Origin: Euborellia annulipes
Taxonomy: Eukaryota > Arthropoda > Insecta > Dermaptera > Anisolabididae
Length of the DNA stretch: 64,000 nt
Direction: 5' to 3'
NCBI GenBank assembly: GCA_023213315.1
Contig: JAKCPI010014339.1
Location: forward strand, 1-64,000
In this document: positions 45,279-55,325 of the stretch, piece by piece
How the letters are laid out: every line of letters begins with the position of its first letter
Position numbering within the stretch: position 1 is the first letter of the stretch
Program-made: the position numbers and the translations under genes
The notes under the pieces: model-generated
Databases searched by the model: none
Told to the model about the DNA's origin: nothing
The model's input: only the letters and a program-made list of their open reading frames with translations

Positions 45279-45789
45279 GTAAGTTTATCTAAAGTTTTTA
45301 ATATAATCCATCGTTGGCCCTAGTTGATACATTCTTAAATTTAATTAAATTTTCATCTAATTATAGATAAATAACACAAGGTTAACTACTTAATTAGATG
45401 ATAATTTAATCAACGTTTTTACTTTTTATTATTTATCATCAATTATTATTATTATTGATGCATCTAAAAATTACTTTTATTAACTGGATTGTTTAAAAAT
45501 GGAAAGTATTTGAATTAAGAGAAATAAAAATCGAGATTATGTTCGATTTTTTTTTTTAACTCTTAAACTCAATATAACATCAAAAACGTAAAATTAATTA
45601 GAAGAATCGATGCCTTCCCGGAAAAAGCAGCTAGATGCAAATAAAAAACTTTATAGTGGTTGAAGATTAATGAGTGATGCCGAGAAACATATAATTCAAA
45701 AAACCACCATCACGCTATCTTTTCGGCAAGGATATAGGGAGAAAAAGAAAAACAAGATTATTTTGTTTTTCCCCAATTGAGAGTTTTAT

Positions 45790-45832
45790 TCCTAATATTT
45801 CAAAGGCACAAAGGCTCTTCTTCTTCAGAGGA
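45790..45832 (-). ncRNA. Hammerhead-like motif, ATAT stem III
   Basis: Minus strand: stem I TCCT, CTGAAGA, an 18-20 nt poorly paired stem II region, GAAA, TATT, stem I AGGA. It has the same reduced stem III (ATAT) and UU site as 38161-38202. The weak stem II makes activity uncertain. Confidence 0.5.
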
Positions 45833-45838
45833 AACTCA

Positions 45839-45881
45839 TCCTCTGAAGAAGAAGAGCTTTTGTACCTTTGAAATATTAGGA
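45839..45881 (+). ncRNA. Hammerhead-like motif, ATAT stem III
   Basis: TCCT (45839-45842), CTGAAGA (45843-45849), AGAAGAGC...ACCTTT, GAAA (45870-45873), TATT, AGGA (45878-45881). It mirrors the minus-strand copy at 45790. Stem I is perfect and stem II imperfect. Confidence 0.5.
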
Positions 45882-45989
45882 ATAAAACTCAATTGGGGAA
45901 AAATAAAAAATCTTGTTTTCCTTTTTCCTCCCTACATCCTTGCCGAAAAGATAGCGTGATGGTTGTGTTTTGAAAAAACTTTATATTTT

Positions 45990-46212
45990 ATTGCCGTCGT
46001 TTTGAGAGCTTGTCGCATTCATCATCAGGGCAAGCAAATTGTCAGAGTCACTTGCTGTATGGATACGGTTTCGGTTGTAAGGCTATTGTAAAATAGTTTA
46101 TTATTGTTGCCCATATGAAACGATGATACAAATTAATATTAATATGTTTAAACATAAAATTAACCCAGTAACTCTGACAATTTGTTTGTTGAGTGCAACA
46201 CGCTTTCAAAAC
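45990..46212. mobile_element. Foldback pair with a decayed CTGATGA motif
   Basis: TTGCCGTCGTTTTGAGAGC at the left and GCTTTCAAAACATCGGCAA at the right are inverted, as are CAAATTGTCAGAGT and its inverse. Minus strand near 45992-46030 keeps CCTGATGATGA and AAAACGACGGC; the other elements of the core are lost. Confidence 0.55.
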
Positions 46213-46227
46213 ATCGGCAACAAGTCC

Positions 46228-46490
46228 GCGGGCTTGGTGTAGGGATTTTCGTGTTGTTAGTGTATACCAAGGATCGCGGGTTCGGATCCCAGGCAACCTG
46301 ATGATTTCATTTAAGCCATTTAGATACTAAATGGCTTAAATAAGAATGCCTGGACCCCAAATATATATATTATTAATATAACGGTTATCGTCAAGTCTTA
46401 TATGGCCTAAGTTGCCAAAAAAAAGACTGTGCATGTGTGTGTGAGTGTGAGTGTGAATGAGAAAAAAGTGTGAGTGTTAAAAAAAAGAGC
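46228..46490 (+). mobile_element. tRNA-derived SINE
   Basis: Head CGGGCTTGGTGTAG with a small rearrangement, B box GGGTTCGGATCCC, body (ATTTAAGCC...GGCTTAAATA, AACGGTTATCG, AAGTCTTATATGGCCTAAG), tail TGTGTGAGTGTGAGTGTGAA, A-rich end. It is inserted directly beside the foldback that ends at 46212. Confidence 0.8.
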
Positions 46491-46616
46491 ATTCATTTCC
46501 CTGAGTCAGAAGTATACTATGTGAAATATCCCCGACATTGTGAAAAAGCTGCATATCAAATACCTACGTCCCTTGTGTCCTATTATAATCCTCTTTTGTA
46601 AACATATTAAAAATCA

Positions 46617-46930
46617 AATAGGAAGAATAAATGAGCAAGCAGCTAGTTATATTTCAATTTATTAATAAACCAGGGCGGCCGACGTTTCATTCACTCTCTG
46701 TCCATGGTATGATAACAACATAATTTGAGGCATTGTCATGATTAAGCTACATGCAATTGTTTATGCCCAATATAACTTGGCGAGGATTATATGTATTTTC
46801 AGACATTAACCTGGCCCTGAGGATTGTGTGACCGAAACATCGGCCCTGATTTATTAATAAATTGAAATATAACTAGCTGCTTGCTCATTTATTCTTCCTA
46901 TTTGATTATCAACACTCAGCTATATACCTC
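46617..46930. mobile_element. Foldback pair with a hammerhead and conserved 3' tail
   Basis: AGGAAGAATAAATGAGCAAGC at the left and GCTTGCTCATTTATTCTTCCT at the right are inverted, with ATTTCAATTTATTAATAAA and its inverse inside. After the + hammerhead the sequence CTAGCTGC...TTCTTCC...ACTCAGCTAT matches the single insertion at 16123-16345, showing they are one family. Confidence 0.7.
46813..46845 (+). ncRNA. Hammerhead motif with damaged stem II
   Basis: GGCC (46813-46816), CTGAGGA (46817-46823; N7 is G), TTGTGTGACC, GAAA (46834-46837), CATC, GGCC (46842-46845). Stem I GGCC/GGCC is perfect. Half of stem II appears deleted. Confidence 0.5.
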
Positions 46931-47860
46931 GTTCAAATATTAAAAATCGATTCTTTAACTATCATATGGTAAAATTTAATTTTCGGGGTAGTTAAATAAC
47001 TGCAACGTCAATTTTCGTTTTACTCTCCTATTGTTAAGACATTCACATTAAAAAAATGAATAGTATCACTTTTAATCAACAAAATGGATTAGTAAATAAG
47101 ACATAGTTACTCTTATCCGAATTTGTGAAGTTAATATTGATTTTGTAATTTTTTAAAAATTAATTTTAGAATAACTATTCCTTTGTATTTACTTAACAAT
47201 ACAATTCTAAACTCTAAATATAATTTTTCCCGCCTTTGTTTTTTTATCTATTTTAGTTTCAAGAGTGATTGACAGAGAAACCGACAGACGTTTTTTTTTT
47301 GTTTAGATTTTAACACAATTGCATTCCATTTCAATTATTAAGTTTATCTGGGGAAATGTTGAACTTCCACTTGAATCAACTCTTCATTTGGAATGATGGC
47401 AATTTCCTTTTTATAGTCTACACAGATGTGTATTTTGAAATCGCAATCCATTTAAAATCTGTTTGTTTAAGTAAATAATTGGCAATTTGTGTTGAAATTA
47501 AATGTTTAAAAAAAAAAAAAATTGATTTGCGTTGGAGTAAATCGAAAATAAAACATTATTCTTTGAAAAGCTTTATAATTTATAATTATTATTTTTGATA
47601 TATAGGTATAGTGGGTGACCATACGAATTTGTGACTGTTTTGCACGCAACATTACCGTTTTTTTTTTTTTCATTTTTCTCGGCCGTACCGTCGTTTTAAT
47701 AAAAATGATCAATTTTGTCCCGTTTTTAACAAACTATAGTTTTTGTAGAAAACTGAACCGCTTCTTTGTTATTTCTCGTAAAATTTTATGCTAAAGAATA
47801 CTTAAAATTAATTCCTCCCTTTTGAAATTCGCTAAATTTTTGTAACGATTTTTTTTATTA

Positions 47861-47972
47861 AAACACTCACACTTTTTTCTCATTTACACCGGGGGGGGGG
47901 GGGCCCCCCACTCACACTCACACACACATTCACACAGTCTTTTCGGCAACTTAGGCCTTTGACGATAACCGT
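47861..47972 (-). repeat. SINE tail fragment with a G/C run
   Basis: The main SINE family's tail and part of its body (minus strand AACGGTTATCG, GGCCTAAGTTGCCGAAAAGACTGTG, GTGTGAGTGTGAGTG) without the tRNA head. A 13-G then 6-C run at 47891-47909 interrupts the tail; it could be real or an assembly artefact. Confidence 0.65.
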
Positions 47973-48175
47973 TATTATTTATTTATAATATCGATTCTGT
48001 CACTACAGAATAATTGTTTGTTGAATAGAGTATGAATTGAGTATGCTTATATAATAAAACTATTTTTATCATCTTACTTTTTATAAATACATAATATTTG
48101 AAGAGTTGAGAACCATTTTTTTTGTATGTAATTATAACCCTTATGTATATTATACATACAGACGTAAATGACGTA

Positions 48176-48402
48176 CAGGGAGTGCCACAATTAAGACCTC
48201 ACCTGATAGCTTTAGCCTTAAGTATATGGTATAATATATGGTAAATGGTGAAATAATTTTAAATTTGAAAAGGTAAAATGAAATCATCTGTACCAGATTT
48301 TACGTTTTCCCTTTTCGGTCAAAATATTTCACTATACACCATATATATTCATATACATAAGGCTAAAGCAATCAGGTGGGGACTTAATTGTGGCGCTCAC
48401 TG
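48176..48402. mobile_element. Tc1/mariner-type MITE, family C
   Basis: The ends CAGGGAGTGCCACAATTAAG and CTTAATTGTGGCGCTCACTG are inverted, with TA on both sides (48174-48175, 48403-48404). The inner arms TAGCTTTAGCC and GGCTAAAGCA also pair. The ends resemble families A and B at the first bases only. Confidence 0.75.
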
Positions 48403-49386
48403 TACAAACCGTCCCGTTTTTGACATTATAATGTGTCCCCTTTTTTGTCACAAGTTCTTCTTAAACTAAAAGACCGGAAACAGGGATCTTCCTGCGGTGC
48501 GGTCACGTAAAGCTCAAATTATAATAAATAATATTACAGCATTTATTGAAAGAATATATGTAAATATATATTATAAAGCAAATATTTTTTTAAGCATCTT
48601 GGGTTCCAAAATAAAATTTAAGAACTTGAATTATAGGGGCGAGGAGGGAGGGGACATTAAAAAGTTTGAAAAGCACTGTACAAGAATTCACAATACCGGA
48701 TTCAAGTTACAATTTATTAGGCGGTGAAATTTATTTTATCTTTTTAAGAGATAAAGCTAGAGGTGTAATTTCCTTTAAGTATTGATTACATTAATTGCAA
48801 AGAGTTTTCAGCATTGCGGTATCTTATATCAAAATTCAAAAAAAAAAAGATCCTTAATCGTAAGAAATTGCACACTAAATATAAAATTGTTAATAAATCT
48901 CTGATATAAATTTTTGTTGTTTAATTATCTTTGTTGCATTTTATGTCGACACCTAGCTATTCATGTACAAATTAAAAATTCAAACCACACACAGGAAGAT
49001 TATTATTATAAAGCATATCGTAAATTCCTTTGAGGCTTAAATGGCGCATTCAAAAGGGGTAATAGGTGCTTGAGAGGGTTCATTGACTCATCCACTTTGA
49101 CATCAAGTGATTCCATTTTATATGAACATCTTCCCCTTAAAAATATTTTATCTTCTTAAAACATCAATATAAAATTTATTATTTCTTAAAATCCCAATTG
49201 CTCAACAACATTTATAATTTTATTATTTCTATGGAGGAAACTCGCGAGGACTATCACTTTAAAAACCAATGAATATATGAAATGTACTCTATTACCATCT
49301 GTGAATTGACCATGGAAGAAACTACTGACTTTTTAAATTAATTTAATTATATACTGATTTACACTAAAAACTTTCAATGAAATGTA

Positions 49387-49651
49387 CCATCTATTGCAAT
49401 AGTATTGAGACTAAAGCCCGGAGGTTAGGCAGCCAAAATGAAAGCTTGTATGAGAAATACCTTTTTCAAAACAGACAATAGGCTGAACGACCCTTTTTAA
49501 CAAAAGAATAACTATAAAAATTTATCTTTTTAATACAAATTTCAAGATATATCGAAATAAAAATTATCTCTATGTTTTTTTTTAAGAGTGCGTGTGCCAT
49601 TTGGGCTGCCTAACTACCGGGCTTTAGTCTCAATACTATTGCAATAGATGG
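49387..49651. mobile_element. MITE with ~58-bp inverted ends at TA sites
   Basis: CCATCTATTGCAATAGTATTG...GCCCGG..GTTAGGCAGCC at the left and its inverse GGCTGCCTAAC...CTATTGCAATAGATGG at the right. TA flanks lie at 49385-49386 and 49652-49653. The interior is AT-rich and non-coding. Confidence 0.75.
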
Positions 49652-49899
49652 TATATCTATCAACTATTATATTTGTAAAAAAGATATAAATAGAGAACAA
49701 AAACAGACAAAAATGAATGCTACTAAGATGGCTAAGGAGGGTAGAGCCTTTAGCACGATTTATAAAATTATATCTTATTATTTTGACCCAACATTTTTGA
49801 TTCTTATTCATTTTCTGGCAACTTAATCCAGAAACTTAGAACAATTCACTTGTGTGTTTCCCACGCTAAAATAATAAATACTAAATATCTTCTTTGCAG

Positions 49900-50096
49900 G
49901 CGTCTCTCTATGGGCTGTGGGACAAACAGGAATATTTTCCTGCGACACTCCTCTTCTGGACATGCTGCTTTTCTCTGCTCTCATCTCTGCCGTGGACCCT
50001 GTTGCCGTCCTCGCCGTTTTTGAAGAAATCCACGTCAATGAAATCCTCTACATTGTCGTTTTTGGCGAGTCTCTGCTCAATGATGCCGTCACAGTT
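49900..50096 (+). CDS. Nhe: Na+/H+ exchanger, coding exon 3
   Basis: Acceptor TTTGCAG|GC; GC completes Gly208. It encodes residues 208-273. It starts [13 protein letters not shown] and contains [14 protein letters not shown] with D240-P241, then [12 protein letters not shown] with E264, N268 and D269. The ND pair and the neighbouring acidic residues are the ion-binding and proton-exchange site in the cation/proton antiporter fold, and all are present. Donor GTT|GTGAGT, phase 0. The join to exon 4 gives AVTV-VLYHMFE, the unbroken family motif, so no exon is missing between them. Confidence 0.96.
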
Positions 50097-51224
50097 GTGA
50101 GTCTTTATATTCTATTGTCGGCGAACGTCCTAAAAAGAGAATAATTAATTTTAGATTTAAGCTTCTTAGAAACACAATTGATTCGGTGATTGTTAAAAGG
50201 ATATTTTGTAATTTCATTTTTTCATCTCTATTGACTGTTTGATAAAGAAAGAAACTCCTAATTCCAGGCATTACTGAAAATATAATTGAATCATTGATAT
50301 TAACTAACTCATTTTCAATTTCAACTTGTTAGTTCATTTTAACCCAGGTGTAATTACAAAATTAAATTTATTGAAGTGGAACTGAAAGCAAATGAATCAT
50401 GATCCGCTAGAGACGTTCTAATCTCTCTTCCAGATCATGAGATTGACCCTTATGCTTGAATTATCTTTTTTTTTTTTGCAAATTCTTGTTCGTTTTAACG
50501 CCTCAAAAATATTTTATCAACCATAAATTCTAATTATCTATTATATAAAGTATACAAAAATTTTTTATTTACTTTTCTAACATTAAGTGTTGAGTTAATG
50601 AACTTTTTAATTTAAACGTATAATGAATCACAAAATGGAAATTATTAGCCAGATGTTTTCTTTTTTTCATTCATTAGTTTGTTTCTAAAAACACAAGGCT
50701 TCTGTTTGTTCATCTTTCAACTTTAAGAGATTCCTATTTTGAGAATAACAACTTGTATTTTAATTAAAGTCCTATTCATTAAAGTTATGACAATAATTCA
50801 AATTCATTTCTCTAGTATTTCATTAAAATAATAATATGGGGCAAATTTCGAGAGGCATATTCAATAATAATTAAAAATAAAATTATTCAACTTTTAGCAT
50901 TATTCAAAATGCACATATAAATATTATATACATGGTATATATATATAATATGTTCTATTGAATGCATTCCTTTTTTCTAAAAGTTTGACCTATATTTCGC
51001 CTCCTGAATACAATACTCTAATGCAACATTTCGTTTTTTTAAGAACTATCTTTTTGTGTGATAATTTATTATTTTATATTATTTTATATTTTCTAATAAT
51101 CACAGAAATGCAGTTTAATCTATCCTAAATACTATAGACACTTAGGAAAATATGGTTTTATATGCTAACCAGTTTCCTTATTCACATATAGACTACGTAT
51201 ATTTTTTCGAATAGCAATTTCTCA

Positions 51225-51420
51225 ATATTATTATAGGAGTTTTTTAATTATACACCACATTTTGTATTAATTATTTAAAAAAAATATAAATACTGTAAAC
51301 ACCTGCTTTGATGATTGTGCTTAACTTCATGGAAATGAGTGTAGATGGCGCTCAAGTTTGTGTCTAACTTCATAGACTGAAGTTGGCGCTAACGTCGTTG
51401 TATATAGGTTTATTCTTTTC
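51225..51420. repeat. Relative of the repeat at 13020-13240
   Basis: TTAATTATACACCACATTTTG inverts the end seen at 13200-13225. It is followed by TTAACTTCATGG, GTGTAGATGGCG, TGTCTAACTTCATAG and CTAACGTCGTTGTATATA, blocks found in the same order, partly duplicated, at 13025-13075. Confidence 0.5.
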
Positions 51421-51921
51421 AATAATGAGATCTTTTTTCAAGATCCATTAATATTAATGAACTCTTTATTCATACACTTCAAATATCCCATTTAATAATC
51501 TCTGATTCGTATTTGTTTTAAAAACAATAACTTCTGCATCAATGAATTAGTAATTCAATTTTTTTTTTTTTATTTCATTTCTTTAGTACCAAATGAAATA
51601 AAAATTCAATTTTCTCATTTAAATTATGTATTGACTCTTTACTATTCAATTTATTTTTTGAATTTATTAATTATGATCGATTATTTATTATAAATTATAA
51701 TTTTGTCTTTTTCCTAGTTAAAAGACTTGAATTAAATCAAGCAAAGTTAAAATAATTTATCTTAATCAATCAATAATCAATTTTAAACCAACCAAACTTC
51801 GACTTTAGTTTACTAGAATTTATTTCAATTATAATGAATATTTTTTTCTTTTTTGTAAAAAAAAAGAATGTTGGTCAGAGTGGACATTGAAACAATAGAA
51901 TTAACTATACTTGTATTCTTA

Positions 51922-52075
51922 TTAGGGAAATTTTTAATCATAGACCACATTTTTGTATTAATTATTTATTACAAATATAAATACTATAGGCCTACAACGT
52001 TTTTTATATTATTTTATTTTTAATAAATAATTAATATAAAAATGTGGTCTATAATTAAAAATTTCCCTAATAATA
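51922..52075. repeat. Perfect-end foldback hairpin
   Basis: TTATTAGGGAAATTTTTAAT at the left pairs with ATTAAAAATTTCCCTAATAA at the right, and AGACCACATTTTTGTATTAA with its inverse inside. It shares its ends with the repeats at 13020 and 51225. Confidence 0.65.
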
Positions 52076-53559
52076 ATAATTCAAACCACAAAAGCTTTAA
52101 TAAACACGATATATAGTTGTATTCCTTTAAAATGAATTTGTTCCTTTTTCTGGAGTAACGCGGGCTTTAAAAATAAGGAAGACTTAACGAAATCTAGTTT
52201 TTAAAAAAGTAATAAACAAAAAGATATTTCGAAATTTATTAAATTAGAAATTAAAAAAAAATTAAACGATTTCCAGTTTAATTAATGTTGGTGTCATTTT
52301 CAGTCGATGAATTCTTCTCTCATGTGCAGACCGCCGACTACTACCACGATTTAAAATTCGAAGTGGAGTAATATGCAAGACCGAAATGGAACCTGATCGT
52401 GAAATCAAAACCTAAATATTCGAAATTTTTTTTAACACTTTTCGAAAACTGAGGTCATTCAAGGGTTTAACTTTATTACATAAATGTTTAGATATATGAT
52501 ATCGATGTCTACACGGGGAGGATCAACACGCTGATTGCTATTCGACACATGAAACCAAAAGAATCTTTGAAAAAATTAATAATTTCGAAAAAAATAAAAC
52601 TGGCATTTGTGATATCATAAAATTTCATGTAAAATTATAATATTATTCTCAGACGTTTTGAAACATTTCATTTGGAATCTTAAAACTGAACAGCAAGTTG
52701 CTTCCTCCATCTCACTTTAATCCAATCACAAGTTCCTTCTCTACATTACTCGCTTTAATGCCAGAGAAAAGGAATGCCATATCTTTCTTCACCTCGCTAA
52801 GGAACACAAAATAAAATATCCGCTTTGAAAAACGCTGGAGTTCACACACAATAAGTTTAACTAAAATAAATTTCTCTACTAGTTTCTAGTAAAAAAATCA
52901 ACAGAAATTACTATTCAATTCATTTGATTTTTGGAGAAACTTTTGGATAACGAAAGGACCGTGAGGGGATTAGCTAACAGCTGGCACGAGCCTGTTCCAT
53001 TTCAGTCTTGCAGACTCTACTCTCCCCTTCGGTGTAGTCGTCGGCAGTCTGCACATGGGAGGAGGAGGAGGAGGAATCGCGGGTCGCCGACTGGAAATGA
53101 CACCAACATGAATCAGAATAAATGAATCTTTTTAAAAAAAGAAAAACATACCCGGTTATTTTTAATCCCATCAGTAAATAATTTCTTTCTCCGTTTTAAT
53201 TCTAGTATTTCAAAGAGTGGAATATTTAAATTTCTCTCTCGTCATTAGGTTTATATAACTGTTAATATTTTTTTTTTTAATTTTAACTGATTTAAAATTT
53301 AAAAATCACGTCATTTCAAATATATGACGACAAAAGAGCCTTGGTCAAAATAGGTAGCTCGAATAAGAAACTTCTTTTTAGGATTTCTTGAGGTTTGAAA
53401 GAGAGAACAGAACCGAACCCTCTATATTTTTTTGGTACGTAATACTAATCAAGGAGGCGATTAACTGAGGAGATATACAGTTGAGCTTATAACCCTGAGT
53501 TGAAGACAACTCGAATTCAAATCCATCTCATGGCAAGAAATTATCGAACTCTATTTGAG

Positions 53560-54145
53560 ATGCCTCCTCCTGAGGGAGGAAACGGGAACCCACCTTAGTA
53601 TTATTCTCACACCTCAGAGTAACCACAAAGTGCCAGTTCTGACACTAAAGAGCCAAACTTGTGGTACCTTTACATCGAACTGCGACATACAGTGGTTCAT
53701 TTCTTATTACTGCATCAAAATTGTGGAATGCTCTTCCCTTAAGATGTAATATCATCAAAAAATTTGACAAAATTTAAAAACTCATTATTTAGATTTATAA
53801 AGGATAGTGAATTTGCAAGTAAAAGGTGAATGGCAGAACTCGGCATGGATGTGGGGAAGTCAATTATTTACACTTCTTGATTATTTAAATTTCCTATTCA
53901 TTCATTATTATTTTGCTCTCTATTTATTTGTCATTTTGTCTGTTTTTATTTTAATTTTTTTTCTCTTTATTTGTATTTTGTTCAACTAATTTAAGAGAAG
54001 CTGAGCATATGTAAAAACTAATTCAATCCCGGAGAGGGAGAATGAAAATGAAAATTATAATTATTATGTATATTTTTGTTTCCCTAAGAGGCATTGCCTC
54101 AGGGTATATTAATAAATTATTTCTATTTCTATTTATTCAATTCTA
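53560..54145 (+). pseudogene. Decayed 3' end of a non-LTR retrotransposon
   Basis: The frame around 53655-53760 reads RTATYSGSFLITAS then KLWNALPL, continuing FDKI-stop-KLII. This is the RT..Y..SF...A..LWN.LP....FK signature near the C-terminus of CR1/Jockey-type reverse transcriptase polyproteins. Stops interrupt it on both sides. The 3' untranslated part ends near CCTAAGAGGCATTGCCTCAGG...AATAAATTATTTC followed by short T-rich repeats, a typical CR1-like tail. Recognition rests on the motif only, and the clade is not certain. Confidence 0.6.
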
Positions 54146-54604
54146 CGCAGTCATTTTCTACATTAATTAATTTGCAGATTGCCCACCCCTGCTATTCAGT
54201 TCCTTTTTGGTGTCAATATAATAAATATATTCAAAGAAAATGTTTTTTTTTTTTCTAAGATGTCATTTTATATTTATAGCTTGGACAAACATTCATTTTG
54301 GCACTTCATTGAAGATCATTTTGCCATTTATTTGCAAATAGACCCACTTTGAAATTTAATCTTTATTTAAAATAGATTTTTTTCCAACACATTTGCTTGA
54401 TCTTAAAAAATAAAACTATGTAAAATAATAATATTTGAAAATGAATAGCTCCATATTCTGGTGATCAGAAATTCTTGACTTCCTCTAGGATTAATAGCAA
54501 AATAGATTTTATTTATTATCGCATTGACTTGTTCCTATTCATTTTCATACATTTGATATATTTCTTTTTCTTCATGCTTTAATTAATACTTCTTTTTGCA
54601 ACAG

Positions 54605-54861
54605 GTTCTCTACCATATGTTCGAATCGTATACGGAAATGGGCTTGGCCAACATCGAGTATAACGACCTTTTACGTGGCTTCCTCTCGTTCTTCGTGGTG
54701 GCACTCGGTGGTACTCTAATTGGTGTGATGTGGGGCTTCCTCACCGGCCTCGTCACCAAATATACCCACGAGGTACGGGTCATCGAGCCCATCTTCATCT
54801 TCGTTATGGCCTACCTCGCATATCTCAACGCGGAAATCTTCCATCTGTCGGGGATCCTTGC
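54605..54861 (+). CDS. Nhe: Na+/H+ exchanger, coding exon 4
   Basis: Acceptor CAACAG|GTT. It encodes residues 274-358 plus two bases of 359. VLYHMFESYTEMG is followed by a loop, then LRGFLSFFVVALGGTLIGVMWGFLT (membrane helix) and VIEPIFIFVMAYLAYLNAEIFHLSGILA (next helix). These correspond to the middle helices of the NHE core, and the LSGILA end is strongly conserved. Donor TTGC|GTGAGT, phase 2. Codon use is richer in C/G at third positions than the intron background. Confidence 0.96.
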
Positions 54862-55044
54862 GTGAGTCACCTTCAATTCATTAATTCTTGGTAAACCTAG
54901 TTTATGTATGAATAAATATTTATTTTAAAATGTAAATCATTGACTAATTCAATGAATTGTATTTTTTTAACTATGAAAGTGGGGATCTATTGATGAAAGT
55001 AGATTCTTCATTTGTATTAAGGATCTTAATTTATGTTCAATATT

Positions 55045-55325
55045 ATTACAATACGATTGCAGCCAAATATTCTTTTATTTAAACTCTCACCCTCACGTCT
55101 GACGTTTCGATTCGAGGTCTAGGCAATCTTCAGAGCTTCAAAAAGAGTGGATATTTACAATAACAGCGACAACATTCAGCATGAGGTTGCTGTTTTTGCA
55201 AATATCCACACTTTTTGATTATTGCCAGCCGGTTCTGAAGATGGTCTCGGGTCAAAACGTCAGTCGTGAGGGCGAGAATTTAAATAAAAGAATATTTGCC
55301 TGCAATCGTCTTGTTTTTTTACTGA
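55045..55325. mobile_element. Foldback pair with two hammerhead motifs
   Basis: ATACGATTGCAGCCAAATATTC at the left and AATATTTGCCTGCAATCGT at the right are inverted, with CTCTCACCCTCACG and CGTGAGGGCGAGA inside. Plus ~55229-55266: CGGTT, CTGAAGA, T, GGTC-TCGG-GTC, AAAA, CGTC, AGTCG; stem I pairs with two wobbles, but GAAA has become AAAA. Minus ~55092-55134: CTGAAGA, GAAA and CGTC are kept with a decayed stem II. Confidence 0.65.

Larger units (their letters stand above)
45695..45975. mobile_element. Foldback pair with two opposing ATAT-type hammerheads
   Basis: CACGCTATCTTTTCGGCAAGG at the left and CCTTGCCGAAAAGATAGCGTG at the right are inverted. The arms continue with CAATTGAGAGTTTTATTCCTAA and its inverse. 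The two ribozyme motifs sit back to back at the centre with six bases between them. Confidence 0.75.
45279..49899 (+). other. Intron 2 of the exchanger gene (4.6 kb, phase 1)
   Basis: GTAAGT...TTTGCAG. It contains two hammerhead foldbacks, a third at 46617, a full SINE, a SINE tail and two MITEs (separate entries). I see nothing else notable in 45280-45690, 46910-47860, 47980-48170, 48410-49380 and 49660-49895. Confidence 0.9.
50097..54604 (+). other. Intron 3 of the exchanger gene (4.5 kb, phase 0)
   Basis: GTGAGT...TTTTTGCAACAG. It contains the foldback at 51922 and its relative at 51225, a GC-rich repeat piece at ~52497-52560 and a non-LTR retrotransposon remnant. Nothing is recognised in 50100-51215, 52090-52490, 52565-53445 and 54150-54600. 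Confidence 0.9.

Noticed and set aside
46228..46300. Genuine tRNA gene
   Set aside because: The head has A and B boxes but no closed cloverleaf, and the same body and tail follow in other copies, so it is a SINE.
47891..47909. G13C6 run as a quadruplex or functional site
   Set aside because: A lone homopolymer inside a SINE tail may be a sequencing or assembly artefact.
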